A DNA stretch of 17,432 nt from Anaerolineales bacterium (GTDB lineage: Bacteria > Chloroflexota > Anaerolineae > Anaerolineales > Villigracilaceae). The stretch is taken from NCBI GenBank assembly GCA_016789485.1, contig JAEURE010000020.1, positions 1-17,432 on the forward strand, given 5' to 3'. Made by a program: the position numbers and the translations under genes. The notes beneath the pieces were generated by a model. The model was not told the DNA's origin. It saw only the letters and a program-made list of their open reading frames with translations, and did not search any database. Below are positions 1 to 7,463 of the stretch, piece by piece; positions within the stretch are counted from its first letter, which is position 1; each line of letters starts with the position of its first letter.

Positions 1-2852
1 TTGATGAACGAAACCGCCCACGCAATGATAAACAAGGTAATTGGCATCACCAGCATGTGCGCATGCATATCGCTGTATAGGAATGTGAACAATGGAAATT
101 CAGTGATTGGCTCCACATCATTCGGAGCAGGGATGACGCGGCTCGGGAACCAATACCAGTCACCACGTCCGATCGGTAGCAGCGAACCCGTGAACGACAT
201 GATCAATCCCTGCACACCCCAGATCCATTTTTGTACGAAGGTGGTATCTGCGGGGATTAATCCGCCGGGCGCGGCAATACGCTGGAAGCCCCAGAAGATC
301 GTTCGGATCGTACCGAGATTGCCCAGCAACACCGTCATAAAAGAGGCTGCAAGACCGGAGAACAAACGCCCATCGACAATGGATGTTTGACCATCATCCG
401 TCCCCTGCCGTCCGTTATCCAAAACATTCCAGCCGATTGCAAATGCTCCAACTGCGATCAATGCAAACCAAGTCGGCAATATAAAGTTGTACGCAATCGA
501 AGGCACAATGCCGAGCAGTTTCACTGGCGTACCCGCCAGCACAAATCCATAATAGTAATAGTTGATGTACCCGCCCGCATACCATGGGTCATACGGCGGG
601 AAGCTCGTGCTTCTCAAGACCGCATTGAAATACGAAAAATCCATCGGTCTTTCGCCGCCCTTGGCGGGATGCCACATATCTGAATTGCCAAGCCGAATGA
701 GCAAATCCACCAGGAAGAAGACAAAAAACAGAATCTCCACCATCACAAAGAATCTGCGGTTGGCATTCCACTCATCCTTGAACTGCTCTTTGCGCTTCAG
801 CCACAAGCCGGCACCTGTCAGTACGACGATAACAACCGCCACACTGATGGAGACTCGCGTATACGGAATCCCCACCGAACCGCCCATCCATGCGATCCAT
901 GCCAGTAGAACCAAACCAACGATCCTGCCCAATGGATAGGCATATTGCTTTAAGCCTGGCAGAGCAAAGCGCGCCAGTGGATAAGCACACAGTCCCAGCA
1001 CGAAAATAAACAGATACCAGATCAGCACACCAACGAACGGATATTTATTTTGAATCCAATCATAATTGAACAAATGGGACCAGGTACCGCCCGCGCGCTG
1101 CTGCGCAAGGCGGGTATCGGGAAGCATCAAATCTTTGTAATCTGCCGCCTCCTTGGGTGTGAGCGAGACGACCTTGGTCAAATCCACTGAGCTGAGGACG
1201 CCGAACAGTTCCGCAGAACGGAACTCATCCGTCTTCTTGAAGATCAACACCTTGGGATGATCATAGAAAGTGAATGCCTCTTCCGCCGCCTGGTCGTTTA
1301 TCACCAGCGGACCCAGGGTCGGGTAGGATTCAAAGACCTCCACCAACTCAAATCCCAAATTGCCTTCATACTGGCCGGGCTTCGCCTCACGATAACATTT
1401 GATGATGTTCTCATTTGCAGGGCAGCCTAGCAACTCACGATAGTAAAGTGTCGTCAGCGGATAACGTTCCGGCAGGCGGGTGATCTGCGCATACTGGTGA
1501 TTGGTTGGAATGATGATGTAATCTGAGGCGGAAAGAGTATCTACAAAACGAGTCAGCTTGGCATCATCGTCAGCCCAATAGACTTGCAAGTTCAGGTCGC
1601 CGCGATAGGTTCCGCCAAACGGATCGTATCCATCTATGCGGAAGGGCAGACCCCAGTCATAATCCGTCTCGTTGGCGAAACTTGACCCGCTCAACGTGAG
1701 GGCGCTGCCAAGGGTTTCTATCTTTAGTACATACACCTCACCGCTGGTGACTGGCACGGTGCTGTCCAATGTCAATGTGACCGAGGGACCACGCGAATCA
1801 ACCGCCAGAGTAGTATCGAGCAGTTCGGAAGCACGCGCAAGAATCAGGTCCGGTTCTGAGGCGCTGGAGATGGATACCACAATGGGCCCGGGGACAGGGT
1901 CCATTGCGTGGCCGAGAATCACTTCTGAAATTTGTCCACTTACATTTGGAACAAAGGAAAGGTTGTAAGGTGTGCCAGCCGGAATCACCAAGTCCGTTGG
2001 AATCGGCAGTGGCTGGCTGTATATGCCGTTATCCGCGGTTTCGATACGCAGGTTGACCGGCCCGGGTATGTTTTGAAAGATCCAACGTGAAGCAGCCATG
2101 CGGGTTTCATCACGCAGGTAAATGCTTTGAAAGGCAAAAGCCCAGACAGCGGTGAGGATGAGGACAGTAACGCCGGCAATCGCAGCAGCGATGGACAATG
2201 GACGATTGGTGACAGCTTGTGATTCGTCGTCATTTGCCCGCTTTAACTTCGGCAGCTCAAATACAAACCATGCCGCCATCATTGCCAGCAGTGGATAGAC
2301 CGGCAGTTGATAACGCATGGTTGGGTTGAATTGAAGCGATTGCCAGAGGAAGTAAAAAGCCGTCCAGCCCCAAAGCAGCAAATGTTTGTATTCACCTTTG
2401 AGGATGCGCCAGCCCATGAGCAGGAACCCCGCCCAGGCAAGAATGCCAAGCGGAAGCCCCAATCCCCAAACGGTTAAGTTGGTGAATGAATATAAATGTG
2501 TGCGACGCGCCCATTGCAAATTCCATGGAAGGTCTGCTTCGCCGGAAGCCTGCACACGCTGTTCGGAAATATTTTTAACCCATTGTTCGTTCAAGCCAAT
2601 GCCGTCAAAAGCGTACGGCTGGAAAATGCGGAAGGAAATAATGGTAGCCAATCCGCCTGCAACGAGGAAGATGGCTATCGTTGCCCAGTAGTCAGTAGAT
2701 ATTGGTTTCTTGCGGTCGTGAACAAGATAACGGACAGCGAACGCGCCCGGCAAAGCAAATGCCAAAGCCGCCGCATTGATCTTGGACGCCATCGCCATGC
2801 CAAGGGCAAAGCCAAAACCAATACTTAACCAAAGAAGCGGATCCTTCAGCAC
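1..2852 (-). CDS. DUF2298 (Chlor_Arch_YYY) membrane protein, C-terminal part of a frameshifted GT-C/DUF2298 fusion; runs off the left edge
   Basis: Reading the minus strand by hand, the frame with codons starting at positions 2 mod 3 is open from 2924 to the window edge (about 970 codons, no stop). It continues the protein that starts at 3523 after a -1 frame change. In order it has several membrane segments (about 2830-2200), a long non-membrane stretch rich in beta-type sequence (about 2110-1130, probably extracytoplasmic), then more membrane segments. The last part carries DUF2298 hallmarks: a GERPMDFSYFNA motif near 650, PPYDPWYAGGYINYYYYG near 590-550, and ITEFPLFTFLYSDMHAHM near 100-50. 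The family occurs in Chloroflexota and Archaea as polytopic membrane proteins with no firmly proven reaction; a GT-C-like role is inferred. The coordinate 2852 is an in-frame GTG that overlaps the upstream stop codon; ATGs at 2798 and 2792 are alternatives. No good ribosome site precedes any of them, so this is best read as part of one gene. Confidence 0.8.
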   Translation of the reverse strand, partial: MLKDPLLWLSIGFGFALGMAMASKINAAALAFALPGAFAVRYLVHDRKKPISTDYWATIAIFLVAGGLATIISFRIFQPYAFDGIGLNEQWVKNISEQRVQASGEADLPWNLQWARRTHLYSFTNLTVWGLGLPLGILAWAGFLLMGWRILKGEYKHLLLWGWTAFYFLWQSLQFNPTMRYQLPVYPLLAMMAAWFVFELPKLKRANDDESQAVTNRPLSIAAAIAGVTVLILTAVWAFAFQSIYLRDETRMAASRWIFQNIPGPVNLRIETADNGIYSQPLPIPTDLVIPAGTPYNLSFVPNVSGQISEVILGHAMDPVPGPIVVSISSASEPDLILARASELLDTTLAVDSRGPSVTLTLDSTVPVTSGEVYVLKIETLGSALTLSGSSFANETDYDWGLPFRIDGYDPFGGTYRGDLNLQVYWADDDAKLTRFVDTLSASDYIIIPTNHQYAQITRLPERYPLTTLYYRELLGCPANENIIKCYREAKPGQYEGNLGFELVEVFESYPTLGPLVINDQAAEEAFTFYDHPKVLIFKKTDEFRSAELFGVLSSVDLTKVVSLTPKEAADYKDLMLPDTRLAQQRAGGTWSHLFNYDWIQNKYPFVGVLIWYLFIFVLGLCAYPLARFALPGLKQYAYPLGRIVGLVLLAWIAWMGGSVGIPYTRVSISVAVVIVVLTGAGLWLKRKEQFKDEWNANRRFFVMVEILFFVFFLVDLLIRLGNSDMWHPAKGGERPMDFSYFNAVLRSTSFPPYDPWYAGGYINYYYYGFVLAGTPVKLLGIVPSIAYNFILPTWFALIAVGAFAIGWNVLDNGRQGTDDGQTSIVDGRLFSGLAASFMTVLLGNLGTIRTIFWGFQRIAAPGGLIPADTTFVQKWIWGVQGLIMSFTGSLLPIGRGDWYWFPSRVIPAPNDVEPITEFPLFTFLYSDMHAHMLVMPITLFIIAWAVSFI

Positions 2853-3523
2853 GTGCGGAACAAGTGACGGGGATCGGGAAATGGATGAATTCTCGTCCGC
2901 TTCTTCTTCACTGCTGCTTGTTTTTCATCCGTTTTCTGTAGCAGAATCTTTACGGCAAAAGCCAAAGCAAGGAACATGAACAGATTCACGAACAGGTCAG
3001 ATGTAAAGAAATGGGACTGTTGAATCTGCATCACTGTTAATGAAGAGAAGGTCGCCGCAAAGAGGGCGATCTTACGTCCGTACAGGCTGGAAACCATCAG
3101 GTAAAGCAGGAATATCGTAAGCAGATCCGCCAATGCAGACATCTGCCGCGCAAAAAACTTGGAGTTGCCAACATTCTCGTTCGCAGTCCATTCCATGCCA
3201 ATGCGTACCAAAGTCATCGGAAGGTTGCCATACACAAAGAAAGCCTGTCCGCGATTGTACGGATTCAATGTGGAAGTATCTGAATCAAAATATTCGCCGA
3301 GCGTCATCCAACGCTGCTGGTCCGGCGGGCAGGCATCCACAGGGACGAGCGGGTCTTCACAAGTATGCGCACGCAGATTTTCCAATACACCCGTCAGGAA
3401 TAATTCATCCGGATGCTGGTGGTACCCCTCGCCCCAATTGAATCCAGCCAGACGCAAATATCCCGCCATCAGCAGGACGAGAATAAAAAGCAAGTCATAC
3501 AACCATGAGCGTTTTTCGTTCAT
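2846..3523 (-). CDS. GT-C (PMT/GT39-like) glycosyltransferase N-terminal fragment, broken by frameshift
   Basis: This 225-aa reading frame is the N-terminal module of the fusion that continues in another frame down to position 1. A membrane helix (about residues 9-23) is followed by an acidic HPDE motif at 37-40, the usual place for the catalytic acid in the first extracytoplasmic loop of GT-C enzymes such as PMT and ArnT. Further membrane segments follow from about residue 128, including a QQSHFFTSDL stretch typical of the chloroflexal/archaeal PMT-like branch. After about residue 205 the sequence turns into a basic tail ending in RHLFRTC, which does not resemble the family; this marks the frame break. 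The ATG at 3523 has a strong ribosome site, GAGGTGAT, directly upstream. The expected role is transfer of a sugar from a polyprenyl-phosphate donor on the outer face of the membrane. The fragment alone is probably inactive; a sequencing error is as likely as a real mutation. Confidence 0.85.
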   Translation of the reverse strand: MNEKRSWLYDLLFILVLLMAGYLRLAGFNWGEGYHQHPDELFLTGVLENLRAHTCEDPLVPVDACPPDQQRWMTLGEYFDSDTSTLNPYNRGQAFFVYGNLPMTLVRIGMEWTANENVGNSKFFARQMSALADLLTIFLLYLMVSSLYGRKIALFAATFSSLTVMQIQQSHFFTSDLFVNLFMFLALAFAVKILLQKTDEKQAAVKKKRTRIHPFPDPRHLFRTC

Positions 3524-3532
3524 ATCACCTCA

Positions 3533-3556
3533 CGTCATTGCGTCTGCACAATGACG
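3533..3556. repeat. Short palindrome in the gap between two glycosyltransferase genes
   Basis: Arms of 8 bp (cgtcattg, 3533-3540, and caatgacg, 3549-3556) are exact inverted copies around an 8-nt loop. The palindrome starts 4 nt after the stop codon of the gene ending at 3561 and sits about 10 nt upstream of the next start. No T-run follows on the minus strand, so it is unlikely to be a classical terminator. The GTCATTG core recalls intergenic repeats common in many bacterial genomes; that resemblance is from memory and untested. Confidence 0.5.
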
Positions 3557-3560
3557 AGTA

Positions 3561-5690
3561 TTATTCCTCAACCATAAAGATAAAGAAGTCCTTGTTTTCA
3601 AACGCCGAAGTATATCGGGTTATTTTGCCGTTCGGGTAGAGTTCCTTAAGAATCTTCTCAGTTTCAAGATCCTCGCGCCAGTAGATAAACATCTTCGGGG
3701 CAGGGACTGTCAACGATTCGGATAAATGATCCGGGAAGAGCGCAAAATCACGGTCGGGAATCCCAGCCCAGACACCCGGCAGACGCGTATCCACCCAATA
3801 TGGATACGGCACGATCCAGGCTGAGTCCGTCTGCCCATACTTGTCTTCAAACTCGCTAATCACCTTGCCCAACTCCGAAGTATTCCAGGATGAAAGAGCA
3901 TAGGTATTTGCAAACTGACGAAAGACAAGATCGTAATTGGAATAAGCGGACGCAGCGAAAAGCAGTCCGGTGATCCCATACGCGATGAATTGCCGCTTCT
4001 TTTCCACACCGAAACCTGATACCAAACCTTCAAGCGCCAGCGCGCTGATAAGGATCGCCGGCACTGCCGCGCCGCCCGCGCGATTCAACGCCGGGTTCTC
4101 ACCCGGGAACGCAAGCGAAAGCACAGAAGGCATGATCAACACTGGGATGGATACCAGCAGGACCAAGTCGCGCCAATCCCGCTGGCGGATGTAGCGTACG
4201 ACCAACAGAATAAGTCCTAGCACAAAAAGCGCAGCGGTCACGAGGTCCAACGCGGGACGATGCGTCACTGAATTGACCCAGATCTCACCGTCATCCCAGT
4301 TGAACATCAACAGCCCTTTATATAAATTGGAAAGGAATATCTGCCATGCAGGTCCGGGCAGCGGCGTTTCAAGGCTGCTCAACCGGGAAAAAGCGCGGTA
4401 CCCAAACATCTCCGGATGGGAGACCCAGTAACGCATCAACGGCGAAAAAACGAAAATGGACATCACCACAATGATGATGAGCCACCAAAGCACCTGGGGA
4501 CGAACCTCTTTTGAGCGAAGATGCAGGAAGTAAATGAAGAAGGCCACCACCACAAAGACAGGCACAATGCGGAACGGGCTGTATCCATGCAAGCCGAGTC
4601 CGAGGAAAATGCCGGAGAGGATGAAGTCATTGCGGTTACGGGTACGCAAGCCGCGGATCAAGTAAAAGAACGTGGGAGCCAGAAAAAGCGGATAGAGCGG
4701 GAAGCGCAGTCCAATCCTTGAGATAATATTCGGCCAGGCTGCAATTCCAAAAAGGAAAAGCGCAAACAGGGCAGTGCGCTCGTTGCCGTATTCCTTCCCC
4801 AGTAAATAGACATAGGGGATCGTGAACAAACCAAGCAGCGCCGTTCCAAGTTTCAGGCTGAGAAATGAAAAACCCGTGTTGAAAATATAAGCAACCGCCA
4901 GAGTCCAATACATTTGAATCGCTTCACGGCCTGTATTGCGTTCAAAAAAGACAAATGTATTGCCCTGGGTGATTTCGTACACATCCAATATTTTTTCGGA
5001 ATGGTCGCTGAACGGTTCCACAGGGACGCTCGCCGTTTTATAGAAGCGGAAAAATATGGAAATTCCCAGCACCACAAGGATCAGCCCATTCCTCACCCAG
5101 GCTTTGCGGCGGGCATCCGGCTCAACAGGTTCAATCGTCTTCGGAAAAGACAGCCACAAACTATACGCCAGCAGACCAATGGACAATGTCCACAAGGCGG
5201 TGTTGATCACGGTAAACTCGCCTTCACCAAAATCAAAGAAAGCGATCAACGCCAGAATAACAGCGGCGATGAGAGGGAAAAGACGAGTGGACAATGGGTC
5301 AGGCGTTTGGCGCACAGCCGGCAGTGCAGGCAAATGCAATTCATTTTTAAAATACGCCCAAAGCGCCATGCCAGCCGCCAGAAAATATACAACCAATGCG
5401 AATGTACCTTGGCGGCTCGGAGGTTCTACAAATCCCTGGGCGGCAAGCGCCAGCAGCAGGGCAAGCATGGAACGCCAGGGGAAGGTATTTGCACGCGGTG
5501 GCTCGAGGATCTCCTCCTCCACGGGGTTCGCCACTTCCATGACAAGCGCGCTATTAAGCTCTTCGCGCCTGCGCGCATCCCACAGTGAACGGATGAAATT
5601 AAAGAAAGATGACCAGTCTTTGGTCACAGATTTATACAGATCGAGGACGGTAGGTTCTTGTTCGGGGGAGTTGTGCGGATTTTGTTCCAT
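3561..5690 (-). CDS. GT-C family membrane glycosyltransferase (PMT/ArnT-like), 709 aa
   Basis: A large polytopic membrane protein that probably moves a sugar from a polyprenyl-phosphate carrier onto an acceptor outside the cytoplasmic membrane. Residues 1-70 are a soluble, acidic tail. Membrane helices then start (about 73-90, 96-113, 136-152, 160-180), followed by the GT-C core from about 200. The core has an FSDHSEK motif at 227-233, where the family keeps its catalytic acidic residue in the first periplasmic loop, and an ERNTGREAIQMYW stretch at 250-262 resembling the GRE...Y motif of related enzymes. About ten further helices follow to about 600, and the last 110 residues form a soluble domain. 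The four N-terminal helices before the core are an extension relative to compact family members. It lies 37 nt upstream of the GT-C/DUF2298 gene, in the same direction. Donor and acceptor cannot be read from the sequence. Confidence 0.85.
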   Translation of the reverse strand: MEQNPHNSPEQEPTVLDLYKSVTKDWSSFFNFIRSLWDARRREELNSALVMEVANPVEEEILEPPRANTFPWRSMLALLLALAAQGFVEPPSRQGTFALVVYFLAAGMALWAYFKNELHLPALPAVRQTPDPLSTRLFPLIAAVILALIAFFDFGEGEFTVINTALWTLSIGLLAYSLWLSFPKTIEPVEPDARRKAWVRNGLILVVLGISIFFRFYKTASVPVEPFSDHSEKILDVYEITQGNTFVFFERNTGREAIQMYWTLAVAYIFNTGFSFLSLKLGTALLGLFTIPYVYLLGKEYGNERTALFALFLFGIAAWPNIISRIGLRFPLYPLFLAPTFFYLIRGLRTRNRNDFILSGIFLGLGLHGYSPFRIVPVFVVVAFFIYFLHLRSKEVRPQVLWWLIIIVVMSIFVFSPLMRYWVSHPEMFGYRAFSRLSSLETPLPGPAWQIFLSNLYKGLLMFNWDDGEIWVNSVTHRPALDLVTAALFVLGLILLVVRYIRQRDWRDLVLLVSIPVLIMPSVLSLAFPGENPALNRAGGAAVPAILISALALEGLVSGFGVEKKRQFIAYGITGLLFAASAYSNYDLVFRQFANTYALSSWNTSELGKVISEFEDKYGQTDSAWIVPYPYWVDTRLPGVWAGIPDRDFALFPDHLSESLTVPAPKMFIYWREDLETEKILKELYPNGKITRYTSAFENKDFFIFMVEE

Positions 5691-5716
5691 TAATATCTCA
5701 ACATGGCATTTACGAA

Positions 5717-5744
5717 TTACGGATTACGTTCTCGTAATCCGTAA
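5717..5744. repeat. Perfect 12-bp palindrome in an intergenic gap
   Basis: The arms ttacggattacg (5717-5728) and cgtaatccgtaa (5733-5744) are exact inverted copies around the loop ttct. It lies in the 76-bp gap between the methyltransferase ending at 5767 and the glycosyltransferase starting at 5690. On the minus strand it is not followed by a T-run, so it is a weak terminator at best; it could be an mRNA stability hairpin, an operator, or a dispersed palindromic repeat. A partial direct echo of the arm, tacgaatta, sits just beside it. Confidence 0.6.
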
Positions 5745-5766
5745 CGATGATTCTATACGATTTTTG

Positions 5767-6480
5767 TTATTTTTTCCTTGCAATCACGATAATGCTCTCC
5801 CCCCAGGTCATCGGCAAAAAGACAATGCCAGTGATGGCTTGCAACCCGCCCAGTGAACCGAAAAATATTTTTTGAATCATTCGCGGCACAAAACGAATAT
5901 AGGGCACGTCCCAAAAACCATCTGAAAACACGCGTACGAATTCAAAACCCGCATCTTGAATCAGCCGAAGCCATTCCTGCGGCTCTTTCAGCGAAATATG
6001 CGTCGGGTCCTGATAGCCGATCCAACGGTCTCCCTTCCACGGCTTGAGTTTCGAGCCGAGGTTCGGAGTCGCAAGGATAAGGATGCCTCCCTTTTCCGTC
6101 ACGCGTCCTATTTCTTGAATCGCTTTTGCAGGGTCGGGTAAATGCTCCACGATATGTTTGATGATGACCACATTGAAAGCGCCGTTTTCAAAAGGCAATT
6201 CCTGTGCAGACGCAGTTTGCAGGGATGCCGCTTCGGCAAACTCTTTGGATTTGTTGACAGCCCAATGATTCAAATCCATGCCGTACGCTTCAAACCACGC
6301 CGACAGTTGACCCACCAAATGCCCCATGCCGGATCCAACCTCCAGCAGACGCGCTCCGCGTTTCCCATGACGTTTTGCCAGCATGCCAAAGAATCGGTTC
6401 GACCACCAGTACATGCTGTACTTGGCAAAGGTGATATTTGCATAGGTATGCGTGGAAAAATATTTTTCGTCGAAAGCCAT
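5767..6480 (-). CDS. Class I SAM-dependent methyltransferase (Methyltransf_11/23 type), 237 aa
   Basis: A soluble methyltransferase that uses S-adenosylmethionine. Motif I is LLEVGSGMGH at residues 45-54, the acidic residue after strand 2 is in GMDLN at 67-71, and the post-II region VVIIKHIVEHLPDP at 104-117 has the usual EHL...P pattern. ILATPN at 135-140 and a GYQDPTHI segment at 155-162 match methyltransferases often found in surface-polysaccharide clusters. It starts 2 nt after the stop of another methyltransferase and precedes two membrane glycosyltransferases, so a sugar or lipid-linked glycan is the likely substrate. That substrate is inferred only from neighbours. The start at 6480 has no strong ribosome site and probably relies on translational coupling. 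Its C-terminus is rather hydrophobic (about 200-230), which could mean membrane association. Confidence 0.85.
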   Translation of the reverse strand: MAFDEKYFSTHTYANITFAKYSMYWWSNRFFGMLAKRHGKRGARLLEVGSGMGHLVGQLSAWFEAYGMDLNHWAVNKSKEFAEAASLQTASAQELPFENGAFNVVIIKHIVEHLPDPAKAIQEIGRVTEKGGILILATPNLGSKLKPWKGDRWIGYQDPTHISLKEPQEWLRLIQDAGFEFVRVFSDGFWDVPYIRFVPRMIQKIFFGSLGGLQAITGIVFLPMTWGESIIVIARKK

Positions 6481-6482
6481 GG

Positions 6483-7247
6483 TTATTTTTTTCTCGCAAT
6501 ATAAAACGTGAACGTTCCATTCTCAATGGGAGCAGGAGAAGAGTATTTCTTTACATAGTTTTCCGTGAAAACCAAATTCCATTTTGTGCGTGAAATGATC
6601 CATTTGCCTGTTAATACCCGCGCAACTACAGATGGGAGACCAAAATAATGTCCCCATTCTAACACGCGCATTGCCGAGGGCGAAAAGTAGTGCCACCATC
6701 GTTGGAGTTTGAAACCTGCGCGCTCAAGTCGCTGTTCCCAGATGTCAGGTTCATCCGCGTGATGGACGCGCGAAATCTTGCGAAACCAATCTTCGTACCG
6801 TCTGCCAAGCACTTTGGAAATGGAAAGCTCGCTGAAATATCTTGTATTTGGCACACAGAAATAGAAGGGCGCATTCGGTTTAAGCACACGTGCTGTCTCT
6901 TTCAAGACATCATCAAGGTGCGGAATGTGCTCCAAAACCGAGTTGCTGAATCCGCTGGCAAAGTAATTCGAAGGGAAGGGTGTTTGCGCACCATCCGCCT
7001 CTACAAGGGATTTGTATGCGCCAAATTTCTTCGCCTCATGGATCGGTCCGTGCCAGGGGTCGAGGCCGACATCCAACTTATTGTCGAAGGTCAATGAAGC
7101 GAAATGTCCGTCACCGCAGCCCACATCATAGACAGGGTTGGGCATGGGCAGGTCTTGATAATAGGACGATTCGATCGCGCGCAAAAATGCGCGGAAGTAA
7201 GGCAGGTCTCGTAATTGTAAAAAGAGAAAATCTTTTTTTGAACTCAT
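6483..7247 (-). CDS. Class I SAM-dependent methyltransferase, 254 aa
   Basis: Motif I VYDVGCGDGHFA lies at residues 39-50, GLDPW at 61-65 marks the acidic loop after strand 2, and GFSNSVLEHIPHLDDVL at 99-115 is the motif before the conserved EHI. A CVPNTRYF stretch at 131-138 resembles methyltransferases found with glycosyltransferases. The ATG abuts the stop codon of the 70-aa gene upstream with no gap, and a second methyltransferase follows 2 nt downstream, so all three are probably translated from one message. The two methyltransferases share only the family motifs and are not a recent duplication. A role in methylating a glycan or its lipid carrier is likely but not shown. Confidence 0.84.
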   Translation of the reverse strand: MSSKKDFLFLQLRDLPYFRAFLRAIESSYYQDLPMPNPVYDVGCGDGHFASLTFDNKLDVGLDPWHGPIHEAKKFGAYKSLVEADGAQTPFPSNYFASGFSNSVLEHIPHLDDVLKETARVLKPNAPFYFCVPNTRYFSELSISKVLGRRYEDWFRKISRVHHADEPDIWEQRLERAGFKLQRWWHYFSPSAMRVLEWGHYFGLPSVVARVLTGKWIISRTKWNLVFTENYVKKYSSPAPIENGTFTFYIARKK

Positions 7248-7460
7248 TTATTTTGTCTCTGCAGAAGGTTTGATGATCCAATACGCCAGCGAACCAATGG
7301 CTGGGATCGCACAGATAATAAGCACCCACAACCCAAGCGCGGTGCCGCTCAACTTCTTTTTTCGGAGGTCAATCAACGAAATAATTGGAAACCCGACCAG
7401 GATGATCATGGGGATCAATTGCACCAGCAGCAAGCCGGTATTAATGCCAAAGCTTTCCAT
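7248..7460 (-). CDS. Small PLDc_N-type membrane protein, 70 aa
   Basis: Two membrane helices (about residues 8-27 and 42-63) are separated by a short basic turn, DLRKKK. The second helix has the pattern W-V-L-I-I-x-A-I-P-x-I-G-S-L-A-Y, which matches the phospholipase D N-terminal (PLDc_N, PF13396) domain found at the start of cardiolipin synthases. No HKD catalytic domain follows: the gene ends at 7248 and the next gene starts at once. Stand-alone PLDc_N proteins are common and their role is unknown. The ATG at 7460 is 3 nt after the stop of the GT4 gene, with an AGGGG ribosome site about 10 nt upstream inside the end of that gene. Confidence 0.75.
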   Translation of the reverse strand: MESFGINTGLLLVQLIPMIILVGFPIISLIDLRKKKLSGTALGLWVLIICAIPAIGSLAYWIIKPSAETK

Positions 7461-7463
7461 CTT

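Noticed and set aside
2846..2924. Programmed -1 ribosomal frameshifting as an explanation for the split GT-C/DUF2298 gene
   Set aside because: The overlap has no X-XXY-YYZ slippery heptamer in the right frame (gaa-aaa-caa and cag-aaa-acg both fail), and no strong downstream stem was seen. A lost base is simpler.
4914..5856. Long plus-strand open frames (224 and 266 codons) opposite the 709-aa glycosyltransferase
   Set aside because: They are antisense shadows of a clear membrane protein, have low-complexity basic translations without domain patterns, and have no ribosome site.
7248..7460. A truncated cardiolipin synthase
   Set aside because: No HKD motif remnants follow, and the next gene begins immediately in the same direction; stand-alone PLDc_N proteins are a known form.
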